This document shows positions 55,705 through 64,000 of a stretch of DNA of 64,000 nucleotides, one piece after another. The position numbers were made by a program, and so were the translations under genes. The notes under the pieces are model-generated. The model made no database searches, had not been told where the DNA came from, and was given only the letters and a program-made list of their open reading frames with translations. The stretch is from positions 40,434-104,433 of the forward strand of contig NZ_FZPC01000028.1 of NCBI RefSeq assembly GCF_900187975.1, in the 5' to 3' direction. This DNA is from Pseudomonas delhiensis (GTDB lineage: Bacteria; Pseudomonadota; Gammaproteobacteria; Pseudomonadales; Pseudomonadaceae). Each line of letters begins with the position of its first letter. Positions within the stretch are counted from its first letter, which is position 1.

Positions 55705-57141
55705 TTAGCGCTTGAAGCCCGGGCGCATGCCGTCGCCGGCCGGCTGCGGGCGGCGCTTGTTCAGCGGCTTGCGCACCACCGGCTTGGACGGGCGCTCGTC
55801 ACGCTCGGCGCCCGGCTTGGCCGGACGCGAACGCGGCGCCTCGCCGGCCGGCGCCTTGCCACGGCCTTCCGGTCGCGGCGCGCGGGCCGGGCGATCGGCA
55901 TCCTGGCGTGGGCCACGGGCCGGACGCTCGGAGTCCTGGCGCGGACCACGGGCCGGACGATCGGAGTCCTTGCGCGGACCACGGGCCGGGCGATCGGAGT
56001 CCTGGCGCGGACCGCGGGCCGGGCGATCGGAGTCCTGGCGCGGGCCACGGACCGGACGTTCGGAATCCTGGCGCGGACCGCGGGCCGGACGCTCGGAGTC
56101 CTGGCGCGGGCCACGAACCGGACGCTCGGAGTCCTGGCGCGGACCGCGGGCCGGGCGGTCGGAATCCTGGCGCGGACCACGGGCCGGGCGGTCGGCCGCC
56201 GGACGCTGGCCACGGGCCGGACGCTCGCCCTCGAAGGACGCCTTGCGCTGGCGGTTGCCGCGACCGGCATCCGGGCGCTCGCTGCGCGCCAGCGGTTTGG
56301 CCAGCTTGCGCTGCTGGCGTTCGAGCTTGTCCTTGGCCTTGGTGGTCATCTCCGGCAGTTTCACCGGCTTCAGGCCGACTTCCTCGCTGAGGATGTCCAG
56401 CTCGCGCTGGTCCATCTCGCGGTAGCGGCCCATGGTCAGTTCGGAGGTGAGGAACACCGGGCCGAAGCGCACGCGCTTCAGGCGGCTCACCACCACGCCC
56501 TGGGATTCCCACAGGCGGCGCACTTCGCGGTTGCGGCCTTCCATCACCACCACGTGGTACCAGTGGTTGAAGCCTTCGCCGCCCGGCGCCTGCTGGATGT
56601 CGCTGAACTTGGCCGGGCCGTCTTCCAGCATCACGCCGGCTTTCAGGCGCTCGATCATCTCTTCGTCGACCTCGCCGCGCACGCGCACGGCGTACTCGCG
56701 ATCCATCTCGTAGGACGGGTGCATCAGGCGGTTGGCCAGCTCGCCGTCGGTGGTGAACAGCAGCAGGCCGGTGGTGTTGATGTCCAGGCGGCCGACGTTG
56801 ATCCAGCGGCCGCTGCGCAGGCGCGGCAGGCGGTCGAACACGGTCGGGCGGCCTTCCGGGTCGTCGCGGGTGCAGACCTCGCCCTCGGGCTTGTTGTAGA
56901 TCAGCACGCGGCGCACGTGCTCTTCGGCCTGCTCGCGGCGGATCAGGTGCTCGTCGACGGCGATGGCGTCGTGGCCCTCCACACGCTGGCCGAGGCTGGC
57001 GACCACGCCGTTGACCTTGACCCGGCCTTCCTCGATCCAGGCCTCGACGTCACGGCGCGAGCCGACGCCCAGGCGGGCCAGGACCTTCTGCAGCTTCTCG
57101 CCGGCGGGGGAAATTTCTGGGGTTTCGTGCGTGTCGTTCAT
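55705..57141 (-). CDS. rluB: 23S rRNA pseudouridine-2605 synthase RluB with repetitive C-terminal tail
   Basis: 478 residues from ATG 57141. N-terminal S4 RNA-binding domain ([31 protein letters not shown]), then the RsuA/RluB catalytic core with the nucleophilic Asp in [23 protein letters not shown] and [13 protein letters not shown]. It isomerises a uridine in 23S rRNA helix 93. After residue ~270 the protein becomes a basic, disordered Arg/Pro/Gly tail with 11-residue repeats. The catalytic part is normal length; the tail makes it much longer than E. coli RluB. Confidence 0.93.
   Translation of the reverse strand: MNDTHETPEISPAGEKLQKVLARLGVGSRRDVEAWIEEGRVKVNGVVASLGQRVEGHDAIAVDEHLIRREQAEEHVRRVLIYNKPEGEVCTRDDPEGRPTVFDRLPRLRSGRWINVGRLDINTTGLLLFTTDGELANRLMHPSYEMDREYAVRVRGEVDEEMIERLKAGVMLEDGPAKFSDIQQAPGGEGFNHWYHVVVMEGRNREVRRLWESQGVVVSRLKRVRFGPVFLTSELTMGRYREMDQRELDILSEEVGLKPVKLPEMTTKAKDKLERQQRKLAKPLARSERPDAGRGNRQRKASFEGERPARGQRPAADRPARGPRQDSDRPARGPRQDSERPVRGPRQDSERPARGPRQDSERPVRGPRQDSDRPARGPRQDSDRPARGPRKDSDRPARGPRQDSERPARGPRQDADRPARAPRPEGRGKAPAGEAPRSRPAKPGAERDERPSKPVVRKPLNKRRPQPAGDGMRPGFKR
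55864..56226 (-). repeat. 33-bp tandem repeat inside rluB (11 units)
   Basis: Nine in-frame copies of 33 bp (55897-56193) encoding [D/E]RP[A/V]RGPR[Q/K]D[S/A], flanked by two degenerate copies (55864-55896 and 56194-56226). Each unit carries three Arg and an RG step, giving a strongly basic, probably RNA-binding, disordered tail. Copy number is likely to vary by slippage. Confidence 0.95.
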
Positions 57142-57279
57142 CTGGGCACCTCCCGGTGTGTCATGCAACGAAGAAAAAGGTCGCGCATCATACGCGCTTG
57201 GGCGCGGCAAAGCACCGTCCGTGATCGGGAAAGCCTAGCCGCTTTTGGCATTCGCGCCGTTTTCAGGGGGAAAACCGGG

Positions 57280-57750
57280 TTGAACGACGAATCCGCCTTC
57301 ACCGGCGCCAAGCTGGCGCTGTTCCACGATGGCCACCTGGTGGTCTACCGACGCGACGAAAAGCCCGGCATCCCCTTCCCCGGCTGCTGGGATTTTCCCG
57401 GCGGCGGCCGCGAAGGCGCGGAAACGCCGGCCGAATGCGCGCTGCGCGAGCTGGAGGAGGAATTCTCCATCCGCCTGGGCCGGGAGCGCATCGAATGGCA
57501 GCGCCGCTACCGCGCCACCCACGGCCCGGCGCCCTGGGCCTGGTTCCTGGTGGCGCGGCTGCGGGCAGCGGAGTTCGCGGCGATCCGCTTCGGCGACGAG
57601 GGGCAGTACTGGCGGCTGATGGCGGTGGAGGAGTACCTGGGCCTGGACCACAACGAAGCGGTGCCCTATCTGCAGGAGCGCCTGCGGCATTACCTCGAAG
57701 ACCATCCGCCGTTTTCCTTGGGCACCGGTGTTCCGGCCGACGGCGGATAA
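57280..57750 (+). CDS. Nudix hydrolase
   Basis: 156 residues from TTG 57280, preceded by AGGGGGAAAA. Nudix box GGREGAETPAECALRELEEEFSI fits G-x5-E-x7-REU-x-EE-x-G-U, with Ser in place of the last Gly. Family members cleave nucleoside diphosphates linked to another group, often as housecleaning enzymes. Divergent from rluB. Its last codons and TAA stop lie inside a repetitive intergenic element, so the C-terminus (ADGG) is repeat-derived. Substrate unknown. Confidence 0.8.
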   Translation: MNDESAFTGAKLALFHDGHLVVYRRDEKPGIPFPGCWDFPGGGREGAETPAECALRELEEEFSIRLGRERIEWQRRYRATHGPAPWAWFLVARLRAAEFAAIRFGDEGQYWRLMAVEEYLGLDHNEAVPYLQERLRHYLEDHPPFSLGTGVPADGG

Positions 57751-57951
57751 CCGCGAACGGTTATGCGCCCTACCATGGTGGGCTTGGCGTAGGGCGAATA
57801 ACGCTCCGCGTTATCCGCCGTTTGACCTCGGCCACATGCCACTCTCGCTGCCGAGCACGGAGTCGCCCTCAAAACCACACCAAGCTCAACCACGAAGTTG
57901 CCGACAAGAAAGGTGTAGCGGCGGATAACCGCGAACGGTTATTCGCCCTAC
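57742..57951. repeat. Cluster of GGCGGATAACCGCGAACGG-type repeats
   Basis: Three related units in the Nudix-eda gap: GGCGGATAACCGCGAACGG...TATGCGCCCTAC at 57742-57772, an opposite-orientation GTAGGGCGAATAACGC...GTTATCCGCCG at 57792-57823, and GGCGGATAACCGCGAACGG...TATTCGCCCTAC near 57920-57951. Each is a palindrome-forming unit. Related copies recur at 63319-63447. They look like a small dispersed repetitive element. Confidence 0.8.
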
Positions 57952-57986
57952 GCTCGGCGGCATCCCGCAGGGCGGATACGCCTCCA

Positions 57987-58012
57987 TAAAAAAGCCCGGC
58001 ACAAGGCCGGGC
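57987..58012 (-). terminator. Terminator of the zwf-pgl-eda operon
   Basis: On the minus strand GCCCGGC-CTTGT-GCCGGGC followed by TTTTTT, about 20 bp after the eda stop codon. Confidence 0.9.
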
Positions 58013-58032
58013 ACGTCCGATCGCGGGACAGC

Positions 58033-58683
58033 TCAGTGTGATTCGAGCAGCGCCAGGGCCTCGCGCGACAGGCGCTCGACCGTGGCCCAGTCACCGCTGG
58101 CGACGGCGGCCTTGGGCAGCATCCAGGTGCCCCCCACGCACATCACGTTGTCCAGGCGGTAGTAGTCGTTCAGGTTGTCCGGCCCTACCCCGCCGGTGGG
58201 GCAGAAGCGCACCTCCGGGAAGGGGCCGGCGAAGGCCTTGAGCGCCTCGACGCCGCCGCACACCTTGGCCGGGAACAGCTTGAAGCGGCGCAGGCCGTGG
58301 CGGTAGGCGGCCATGATCTCGGAGGCGGTGGCCACGCCGGGCAGCAGCGGCACCGGGCGGCTCAGCGCGTGCTGCAGCAGTTCCTCGGTGCAGCCGGGGG
58401 TGACGATGAACTGCGCGCCGGCCTCTTCCGCCTGGCGGAAGGTCTGCGGGTCCAGCACGGTGCCGGCGCCCACGCACAGTTGCGGGCGCTGCGCGGCCAG
58501 GGTGCGGATGGCGGTCAGGCCCAGCGGGGTACGCAGGGTCACTTCCAGCACCGTGATGCCGCCGGCGGCCAGGGCGTCGGCCATGGGCAGGATGTCCTGC
58601 TCGCGCTCGATGGTGATCACCGGCAGGATGCGGGCGCGCTCGGCGAGGGCGTCGATGCGCTGGATGTGGGAATCAAGGCTCAT
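58033..58683 (-). CDS. eda: KDPG aldolase (2-dehydro-3-deoxy-phosphogluconate aldolase)
   Basis: 216 residues. It splits KDPG to pyruvate and glyceraldehyde-3-phosphate in the Entner-Doudoroff pathway. Schiff-base Lys is in LRRFKLFPAKVCGGVEALKAFAGPFPEVRFCPTGGVG; the Glu in TVLEVTLRTPLGLTAIRTL and VGAGTVLDPQTFRQAEEAGAQFIVTPG complete the site. Last gene of zwf-pgl-eda, 19 bp after pgl, ending at a terminator. Confidence 0.97.
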   Translation of the reverse strand: MSLDSHIQRIDALAERARILPVITIEREQDILPMADALAAGGITVLEVTLRTPLGLTAIRTLAAQRPQLCVGAGTVLDPQTFRQAEEAGAQFIVTPGCTEELLQHALSRPVPLLPGVATASEIMAAYRHGLRRFKLFPAKVCGGVEALKAFAGPFPEVRFCPTGGVGPDNLNDYYRLDNVMCVGGTWMLPKAAVASGDWATVERLSREALALLESH

Positions 58684-58702
58684 GTTGCGGTAACTCCGTG
58701 CC

Positions 58703-59419
58703 TCAGGGGCACCAGTGGATCGACAGGGGAGCGCGGAGGAAGGCGCTCACCGGCATGCTTGCTTCGTCTTCGACGGCCAGCGCGGCCTTCAGGGTGGCCA
58801 GCTTGGCCTCGCCCTGGAGCGCCAGCAGCTGCACCCGCGCGGCGGCCAGCAGCGCACGGCTGAGGGTCAGGCGCTGGTGCGGCACGCTCGGCGCCCAGGC
58901 CGGCAGGCAATGGCGCGCGCCGGCGGGGTCGAGGGCTTCGGCCAGGCCCGGGCTGGCCGGGAACAGCGAGGCGGTGTGGCCGTCGTCGCCCATGCCCAGC
59001 ACCAGCACGTCGATGGGCAGGGCCAGTTCGGCGACCTGGCGGTCGGCGATGGCCGCCGCCTCTTCCAGGCTCGGCGCCGAGTGGTACAGGCCGCAGAACA
59101 GCGCCCTGGCCGCCGGCCCCTTGAGCAGGTGGCGGCGCACCAGGCCGGCGTTGCTGTCCGGATGGGCTTCCGGCACCCAGCGCTCGTCGGCAAGGGTCAC
59201 GGTCACCTTGCTCCAGTCGAGGGCTTCGCCGCCCAGGGCTTCGAGGAATGCCACCGGGCTGCGCCCGCCGGACACCGCCAGCAGCGCGCGGCCGCGCTCG
59301 GCGATGGCCCCGCGCAGTTGCTCGGCCACGCTGGCGGCCAGGCCGCGGGCCTGCGCCATCGGGCTTTCCCAGGCCGTCCAGCGCACGCCGGCCGGCAGAC
59401 TCGGATCAATGGTCGCCAT
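58703..59419 (-). CDS. pgl: 6-phosphogluconolactonase
   Basis: 238 residues. It hydrolyses 6-phosphogluconolactone made by Zwf. Motifs: [45 protein letters not shown] and [20 protein letters not shown]. The 5' end overlaps zwf by 14 bp, so the two are translationally coupled. Confidence 0.96.
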   Translation of the reverse strand: MATIDPSLPAGVRWTAWESPMAQARGLAASVAEQLRGAIAERGRALLAVSGGRSPVAFLEALGGEALDWSKVTVTLADERWVPEAHPDSNAGLVRRHLLKGPAARALFCGLYHSAPSLEEAAAIADRQVAELALPIDVLVLGMGDDGHTASLFPASPGLAEALDPAGARHCLPAWAPSVPHQRLTLSRALLAAARVQLLALQGEAKLATLKAALAVEDEASMPVSAFLRAPLSIHWCP

Positions 59420-60875
59420 ACCAGTCCTTCCCGTCTCTCGCGATCAGCGCCACGGCCGCCTGGGGTCCCCAGGTGCCCGCGGCATAGGGTTTGGGGGCAT
59501 CGCCCAGGCGTTCCCAGCCGGCGATCAGGTGGTCGCACCACTTCCAGGCGAACTCCACCTCGTCCTTGCGCACGAACAGGTACTGGTTGCCCTGCATCAC
59601 CTCCAGCAGCAGCCGCTCGTAGGCGTCCGGCACGCGCGCGGCCTGGTACGCCTCGGAGAAGCTCAGCTGCAGCGGCCCGGTGCGCAGCTGCATGCCCTTG
59701 CCCAGGCCCTGGTCCTTGGTCATCACCTGCAGAGAGATGCCCTCGTCCGGCTGCAGGCGGATGATCAGGCGGTTGCTGATCAGCGAGCGCTGCTCCGGGG
59801 CGAAGATGTAGTGCGGCGGGTTCTTGAAGTGGATGACGATCTGCGACAGCTTCTGCGGCATGCGCTTGCCGGTGCGCAGGTAGAAGGGCACGCCGGACCA
59901 GCGCCAGTTGCGGATGTCCACGCGCAGGGCGACGAAGGTCTCGGCGCCGCTCATGCGGTTGGCGTGTTCCTCTTCCAGGTAGCCGGGCACCGCCTTGCCG
60001 TCGATGAAGCCGGCGGTGTACTGGCCGCGCACCACGCGGCTGGCCAGTTGTTCCGGCGGGATCGGCTCCAGGGCGCGCAGCACCTTGACCTTCTCGTCGC
60101 GGATGCTGTCGGCGGAGAGGTCGCTGGGCGGGTCCATGGCGATCAGGCAGAGCAGCTGCAGCAGGTGGTTCTGCACCATGTCGCGCAGTTGGCCGGCCCG
60201 GTCGAAGTAGCCCCAGCGGCCCTCGATGCCGACCTTCTCGGCCACGGTGATCTCCACGTGGGAGATGTGGTTCTGGTTCCACTGCGTCTCGAACAGGCTG
60301 TTGGCGAAGCGCAGGGCGATGAGGTTCTGTACGGTTTCCTTGCCCAGGTAGTGGTCGATCCGGTAGATGCGGTTCTCCGGGAAGAATTTCGCCACCGCCT
60401 CGTTGACCGCGCGGGAGGACGCCAGGTCGTGGCCGATGGGTTTCTCCAGCACCACCCGGGTGCGTTCGGCCAGGCCGAGGGCGGCGAGGTTCTCGCAGAT
60501 GCCGCCGTAGACCGCCGCCGGGGTGGCGAAGTAGGCCACCAGCGGCAGGCCGGCCGGCACCGCGTCGCGCAACGCCGGGTAGGAAGCGGCGTCGAGGAAG
60601 TCCATGCTCAGGTAGCTGAGGCGCTGCTGGAAGCGCGCCCACACGGCGTCGTCCCATTCGCGCGCCGGCACGGCCAGGCGCAGGCGCTTCTCGAGGGTGG
60701 CCAGGTGGGCGGCGGGGTCGCCTTCCTCGCGGGCCAGGGCGAGGATGCGAGTGTCGCCGTGCAGTAGGCCTTCGCGGTCGAGCTGGTAGAGGGCGGGGAT
60801 CAGCTTGCGCAGGGCGAGGTCGCCCAGCGCGCCGAACAGCGCCAGGGTGCAAGGCAGAACGCGGACATCAGGCAT
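59406..60875 (-). CDS. zwf: Glucose-6-phosphate 1-dehydrogenase
   Basis: 489 residues. First gene of the operon; it oxidises glucose-6-phosphate with NAD(P)+. Cofactor motif [21 protein letters not shown] and substrate/catalytic motif [22 protein letters not shown] are intact. ATG 60875 has only a weak ribosome site. The 200-bp gap to divergent hexR carries a HexR-like operator. Confidence 0.97.
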   Translation of the reverse strand: MPDVRVLPCTLALFGALGDLALRKLIPALYQLDREGLLHGDTRILALAREEGDPAAHLATLEKRLRLAVPAREWDDAVWARFQQRLSYLSMDFLDAASYPALRDAVPAGLPLVAYFATPAAVYGGICENLAALGLAERTRVVLEKPIGHDLASSRAVNEAVAKFFPENRIYRIDHYLGKETVQNLIALRFANSLFETQWNQNHISHVEITVAEKVGIEGRWGYFDRAGQLRDMVQNHLLQLLCLIAMDPPSDLSADSIRDEKVKVLRALEPIPPEQLASRVVRGQYTAGFIDGKAVPGYLEEEHANRMSGAETFVALRVDIRNWRWSGVPFYLRTGKRMPQKLSQIVIHFKNPPHYIFAPEQRSLISNRLIIRLQPDEGISLQVMTKDQGLGKGMQLRTGPLQLSFSEAYQAARVPDAYERLLLEVMQGNQYLFVRKDEVEFAWKWCDHLIAGWERLGDAPKPYAAGTWGPQAAVALIARDGKDWYGDH

Positions 60876-60938
60876 TTGTTGTTACCAAACAGATTTTGAG
60901 GAACATTTGCCGAATACACCGGGCCATTAAGGCAAAAA

Positions 60939-60953
60939 TGTAGTAATTAAACA
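60939..60953. promoter_or_regulatory. HexR-like operator in the zwf-hexR intergenic region
   Basis: TGTAGTAATTAAACA, a TGT-N9-ACA imperfect palindrome about 64 bp before zwf and 120 bp before hexR. From memory, HexR operators have the form TGTaaT-N3-AttACA (Shewanella) or TTGT-N7/8-ACAA (P. putida). It matches the perfect palindrome at 63188-63202. HexR, induced by KDPG, should repress both zwf and itself from here. Confidence 0.6.
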
Positions 60954-61075
60954 ACATATTTTTCCCAAGGCACGGTCCGGTTGGTCGTCTGCCGACCTGA
61001 CGTTAGGATAGCGCCGCTGGCCGCGGGCACGTCCCCGGCCGTCGATTGCCCCACAGGGGCCACCAAGGAGAACGG

Positions 61076-61933
61076 ATGAAGAACCTGCTGGAGCAGATCC
61101 AGACGCGCCTGGAAGACTTGAACAAGGCCGAACGCAAGGTCGCCGAGGTGATCCTGCAGAACCCGCAGCAGGCCACCCGCTTCAGCATCGCCGCGCTGGC
61201 CCAGGCCGCGAGCGTCAGCGAACCGACGGTGAACCGCTTCTGCCGCTCCTTCGGCATGAGCGGCTACCCGGAGCTGAAGATCCAGCTGGCGCAGAGCCTG
61301 GCCAGCGGCGCGGCCTTCGTCACCCAGGCGGTGGCCGCGGACGACGGCCCCGAGGCGTACACGCGGAAGATCTTCGGCAGCACCATCGCCTCGCTGGACG
61401 CCGCCTACAAGCTGATCGACGCACGCGCCGTGGACCGCGCCGTGGACCTGCTGATCCAGGCCCGGCAGATCCACTTCTTCGGCCTCGGCGCCTCCAGCTC
61501 GGTGGCGCTGGATGCGCAGCACAAGTTCTTCCGCTTCAACCTGGCGGTGTCGGCGCAGAGCGACGTGCTGATGCAGCGGATGATCGCCTCGGTGGCGCAC
61601 ACCGGCGACCTGTTCGTGGTGATCTCCTACACCGGCCGCACCCGCGAGCTGGTGGACGTGGCGCGCCTGGCGCGGGACAACGGCGCCTCGGTGCTCGGCC
61701 TGACCGCGGCCGACTCGCCGCTGGCCAAGGTCTGCACCCTCACCCTGGACATCCCGCTGCCGGAAGACACCGACATCTACATGCCGATGACCTCGCGGAT
61801 CATCCAGCTGACGGTGCTCGACGTGCTGGCCACCGGCGTGACCCTGCGCCGCGGCGTGGACTTCCAGCCGCACCTGCGCAAGATCAAGGAGAGCCTGGTG
61901 CCGACGCGGTACCAGCTGGACGAGGAAGACTGA
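61076..61933 (+). CDS. hexR: HexR, RpiR-family regulator of central carbon metabolism
   Basis: 285 residues from ATG 61076 with AAGGAG five bases upstream. N-terminal HTH_6 domain ([58 protein letters not shown]) and a C-terminal SIS sugar-phosphate-binding domain ([53 protein letters not shown]). It senses KDPG and represses zwf and other Entner-Doudoroff genes. Divergent from its target zwf. Confidence 0.96.
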   Translation: MKNLLEQIQTRLEDLNKAERKVAEVILQNPQQATRFSIAALAQAASVSEPTVNRFCRSFGMSGYPELKIQLAQSLASGAAFVTQAVAADDGPEAYTRKIFGSTIASLDAAYKLIDARAVDRAVDLLIQARQIHFFGLGASSSVALDAQHKFFRFNLAVSAQSDVLMQRMIASVAHTGDLFVVISYTGRTRELVDVARLARDNGASVLGLTAADSPLAKVCTLTLDIPLPEDTDIYMPMTSRIIQLTVLDVLATGVTLRRGVDFQPHLRKIKESLVPTRYQLDEED

Positions 61934-61952
61934 CGCCCGCCGCAGTGATTTC

Positions 61953-62260
61953 GTAGGAACGGATTCATCCGCGATTTCGGCGCAGGGATCGACCGATCGC
62001 GGACGGAGTCCTACCCTGCCGGGGGCACTGCTTCTCGTAGGAGCGAGCTTGCTCGCGAACAGGCTCCGCTGCGGGGCTTATTCGCGAGCAAGCTCGCTCC
62101 TACGAAGAGCACATCGGCGCAGCCGGCAAGACAGTTGCTCCTACGATCGTGCCTCCCTGGAGCTGTAGGAGCGGGCCCTGCCCGCGATTCGCGCGCAGGG
62201 CGCGCTCCTACATCGAAATGGTGCGGATAATGTGGCGTAGGAGCGGATTTGTCCGCGATT
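61953..62260. repeat. REP palindrome cluster downstream of hexR
   Basis: Four GTAGGAGCG-type units fill the 353-bp gap: 61953-62014 (diverged, inverted pair), 62037-62103 (perfect 23-bp arms reading GTAGGAGCGAGCTTGCTCGC... with a 21-bp loop), 62165-62211 (inverted pair) and a single unit at 62237-62260. These are the standard Pseudomonas REP/BIME sequences mobilised by RAYT transposases. No RAYT gene is in the window. Nothing else recognisable lies here. Confidence 0.9.
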
Positions 62261-62286
62261 GCCCGAGCCCCGCGCAGCGGAAACCG

Positions 62287-63132
62287 TCAGACCAACCCGG
62301 CCTTCAGCCGCAGGCGCATGCGCTCGCCCTGGGCCAGGATCAGCCCGCCGGGGCGGTAGCCGGCGGCGCCGATGCACAGGAAGCGGTCGGCCTCGCCCGG
62401 CTCCACCTGCTCCACCGCGCGGCTGCCGGGGTGCCAGATGACGCTGCCGGCGGCGGCGTTCTTGTCGATGCGCAGGCGGCGCTGCCAGCCGGCATCCTCC
62501 AGCACCAGCGAACCGGTGTTGTACAGCACCTGCTTGACCGCGCCCCGCGGCGTCCAGGTATTGGGTAGCGGCGCCGCCGGGCGCTGGCCGCCCTCCAGCT
62601 CCATGCCGTGGACCACGCTGCGGCGCAGCGAGCCGATGCGCCAGTAGGGCTGCAGGGCGAAGCTGAACAGGCAGTCGCTGTCGTCCTCGTGGTAGCTGGA
62701 CAGCTCCATCTCCAGTTCGCGGCCCAGGCGCGCGTCCAGGCGCACGTGCCAGTCCTCGATGTCCAGTTGCCAGCTCACCTGCACCAGGCTCTCGTCGGCA
62801 TGGGCGTCGAGCAGGCGCCATTCGCGCTGGCGGGCCCAACCGTGGGGCGGCCAGTCGGGTTCGCTGGGGTGGCTGCCGAACCACGGCCAGCACACCGGGA
62901 TGCCGCCGCGGATGGGCGCCGTGCTCAGGGCCGGCCACTGGCTGGCGCACCACAGCATGGAGCGCTCGCCCTGGGGGCGGAAGTGCAGCAGTTGCGCGCC
63001 CTGGCGGCTGAAGACCGCCTGGCACAGGGGGTGATCGATCAGCAGCAGGTCGCGGCGCTGGAAGCGCACCCAGTCGAAGGGGCGCTTGGCACGCATGGAA
63101 TGGAAGAAGCGCTGCAGCGGATGCTCGAGCAT
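62287..63132 (-). CDS. Hexose-6-phosphate mutarotase (YeaD/aldose 1-epimerase family)
   Basis: 281 residues from ATG 63132 (MLEHPLQRFFHSMR); an upstream TTG at 63153 would add 7. The galactose-mutarotase-like fold with PIRGGIPVCWPWFGSHP, the catalytic His in DWPPHGWARQREWRL and the C-terminal Glu region (GSRAVEQVEPGEADRFLCIGAAGY) match glucose-6-phosphate 1-epimerases. It interconverts alpha and beta G6P, feeding Zwf. A HexR-like palindrome 56 bp upstream supports co-regulation with zwf. Confidence 0.88.
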   Translation of the reverse strand: MLEHPLQRFFHSMRAKRPFDWVRFQRRDLLLIDHPLCQAVFSRQGAQLLHFRPQGERSMLWCASQWPALSTAPIRGGIPVCWPWFGSHPSEPDWPPHGWARQREWRLLDAHADESLVQVSWQLDIEDWHVRLDARLGRELEMELSSYHEDDSDCLFSFALQPYWRIGSLRRSVVHGMELEGGQRPAAPLPNTWTPRGAVKQVLYNTGSLVLEDAGWQRRLRIDKNAAAGSVIWHPGSRAVEQVEPGEADRFLCIGAAGYRPGGLILAQGERMRLRLKAGLV

Positions 63133-63187
63133 TGTCCGGAGGTCCTGAATCAATCCCTTCCCGGACGCTCCCGGGGCATGACATCTG

Positions 63188-63202
63188 TGTAGTTTTACTA
63201 CA
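63188..63202. promoter_or_regulatory. HexR-like operator upstream of the mutarotase gene
   Basis: TGTAGT-TTT-ACTACA, a perfect palindrome extended one base each side (GTGTAGT...ACTACAC), lying downstream of a TAGAAT -10-like box (63228-63223, minus strand). It shares TGT-N9-ACA with the zwf-hexR site. The position between promoter and start fits repression. Confidence 0.6.
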
Positions 63203-63318
63203 CGTTGGTGAAAAAAGCGCAGATTCTACCTGAAAAGCATAGAACCCCAGCCACATGTGCGGATTTTTTCGTCCCGGGGCGCAATAGCCCCTGTAGAGGC
63301 AATGAGGGCGCCAGCCAC

Positions 63319-63447
63319 GTAGGGCGCATAACGCCCCAGGCGTTATCCGCCGTTTGGCCTCGGTGCCCGGTGGCTCCGAGGTTGACCTGGGCGTTGGCTG
63401 TGACGCCGGCGTATCGGCGGATAACCGCGAACGGTTATCCCCCTACG
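63319..63447. repeat. Second cluster of GGCGGATAACCGCG-type repeats
   Basis: GTAGGGCGCATAACGC...CGTTATCCGCCGTTTGGCCTCGG at 63319-63363 and GGCGGATAACCGCGAACGG...TATCCCCCTAC at 63415-63447. They match the units at 57742-57951, including the TTTG(A/G)CCTCGG extension. This cluster fills most of the mutarotase-oprB gap. Confidence 0.8.
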
Positions 63448-63450
63448 AAC

Positions 63451-63477
63451 AAAAAGCCCGCCCCGATGATGGCGGGC
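63451..63477 (-). terminator. oprB terminator
   Basis: On the minus strand GCCCGCC ... GGCGGGC followed by TTTTT, about 45 bp after the porin stop codon. Confidence 0.85.
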
Positions 63478-63520
63478 GGGCCAAGTACAGCAGCACCTCA
63501 GGAGCGAGTCGATGCGCGCG

Positions 63521-64000
63521 TCAGAAGCTGGACTGGACCTTCAGCCCGGCGACCAGGGCGTTGTCCACCTCGTAGACGCCGCCAGGATGCTTGATGTACT
63601 GCAGGTTCGGCCGCACGGTCAGCCAGTTGGTGACGTGCACCCCGTAGTACAGCTCGGCGTCGTACTCGCTGTGCTGCACCGGCTGGAACAGCGGGTTGTC
63701 GTAGTCGTCGATACCGGACACCGCGTTGATCTGCTTCTGGTGCCTGGTCACATCGTCGTTGATGTGGATGCGCGCCACCGCCAGGCCGATGTCGTCCTTG
63801 GGCCGGGCGTCGAACAGGCCTTTGTAGACGGCGCCGACCTGCTGGTAGTTGTCCACCGTGTTGGTCGCCTGGTCATGCACGATGAAGTTGGCGAACAGGC
63901 TCAGCCCGCGCGAGGCGTCGCCGTCGTGGGCGGTCACCTGCTGCTGCGCCACCACCCACCAGCCGTGCTTGCTGCCGTGGGACTTGAAGGCGTCGCCGGT
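63521..64000 (-). CDS. oprB: OprB-family carbohydrate-selective porin (partial, N-terminus off the window)
   Basis: About 159 C-terminal residues are visible, with the frame open past 64000. Alternating beta-strand segments (HGVHVTNWLTVRPNLQYIKHPGGVYEVDNALVAGLKVQSSF) end in a C-terminal Phe, the outer-membrane porin assembly signal. The segments GDASRGLSLFANFIVHD and YDAELYYGVHV fit OprB, the glucose-inducible porin. It is usually downstream of sugar ABC-transporter genes and near zwf/hexR in Pseudomonas. The 5' part is missing because of the window edge. Confidence 0.88.
   Translation of the reverse strand, partial: TGDAFKSHGSKHGWWVVAQQQVTAHDGDASRGLSLFANFIVHDQATNTVDNYQQVGAVYKGLFDARPKDDIGLAVARIHINDDVTRHQKQINAVSGIDDYDNPLFQPVQHSEYDAELYYGVHVTNWLTVRPNLQYIKHPGGVYEVDNALVAGLKVQSSF

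Noticed and set aside
55864..56226. Possible CRISPR array
   Set aside because: The 33-bp repeats are contiguous and coding, with no unique spacers and no cas genes nearby.
55712..56425. Plus-strand frame encoding a [16 protein letters not shown] repetitive protein
   Set aside because: It is the antisense shadow of the 33-bp repeats in rluB, with no ribosome site or conserved domain.

Overview
The window is a chromosomal segment of a high-GC Pseudomonas. Gene content and order match, from memory, the P. aeruginosa PAO1 region around PA3135-PA3186: LysR/HlyD/MFS, uvrB, an aromatic aminotransferase, tRNA-Asn, comEA-like, wbpM, O-antigen genes, lapB-lapA-ihfB-rpsA, cmk, tyrA-aroA, hisC, pheA, serC, gyrA, mtnA, a TRZ/ATZ deaminase, ubiG, mupP, yciK, a GGDEF protein, rluB, eda-pgl-zwf-hexR, a mutarotase and oprB. 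Gene families, overlapping operons and the REP-type palindromes also fit a non-enteric Pseudomonas (aeruginosa/resinovorans/otitidis-like). The exact species cannot be read from the window.

Layout. 0-7.5 kb: end of a LysR regulator, a divergent HlyD/MFS efflux pair, uvrB, an aminotransferase, tRNA-Asn with a duplicated 3' end, and a small ComEA-like protein. 7.7-11.7 kb: a stripped-down O-antigen locus (wbpM, wbpL-like, wbpV-like) with no wzx, wzy or wzz. 11.8-15.4 kb: lapB, lapA, ihfB, rpsA. 15.6-40.1 kb: a 24.5-kb block of genes, all on the minus strand, inserted between rpsA and cmk, which are normally adjacent. 40.3-53.6 kb: the cmk/tyrA-aroA/hisC/pheA/serC/gyrA aromatic and serine operon, methionine-salvage genes mtnA and mtaD, ubiG and mupP. 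53.7-57.8 kb: yciK, a diguanylate cyclase, rluB with a long repetitive tail, and a Nudix hydrolase. 58-64 kb: the Entner-Doudoroff/glucose block eda-pgl-zwf, the divergent regulator hexR, a hexose-6-phosphate mutarotase and the end of an OprB porin, with intergenic palindromic repeats.

The inserted block is the accessory core of the window. Read in transcription order it encodes: an ABC polysaccharide permease (wzm); a complete type II secretion set in the Xanthomonas-like order E-F-G-H-I-J-K-L-M-C/N-D, with a lipoprotein secretin; an AT-rich gap of about 690 bp; a 602-residue exported protein of unknown family; galE; a GT4 glycosyltransferase; the ABC ATPase wzt; a glycosyltransferase-sulfotransferase fusion; two tandem GT2 paralogues; another GT-B glycosyltransferase; a GT2; and a stand-alone sulfotransferase. 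The two halves of the ABC exporter flank the secretion machine and its likely cargo. My working hypothesis is a dedicated cell-surface system: a T2SS-exported surface protein (possibly S-layer-like) together with a sulfated, ABC-exported polysaccharide that could anchor or coat it. This is inference from gene content and has not been demonstrated.

Regulatory signals seen directly include an rpsA promoter whose -35 box overlaps the last codons of the island, a terminator-like hairpin in the rpsA leader, a stable-RNA-type promoter for tRNA-Asn embedded in the upstream gene's terminator, two HexR-like operators (zwf and mutarotase), a sigma-54-like element before the diguanylate cyclase, and a pair of 16-bp repeats 22 bp apart before wzm.
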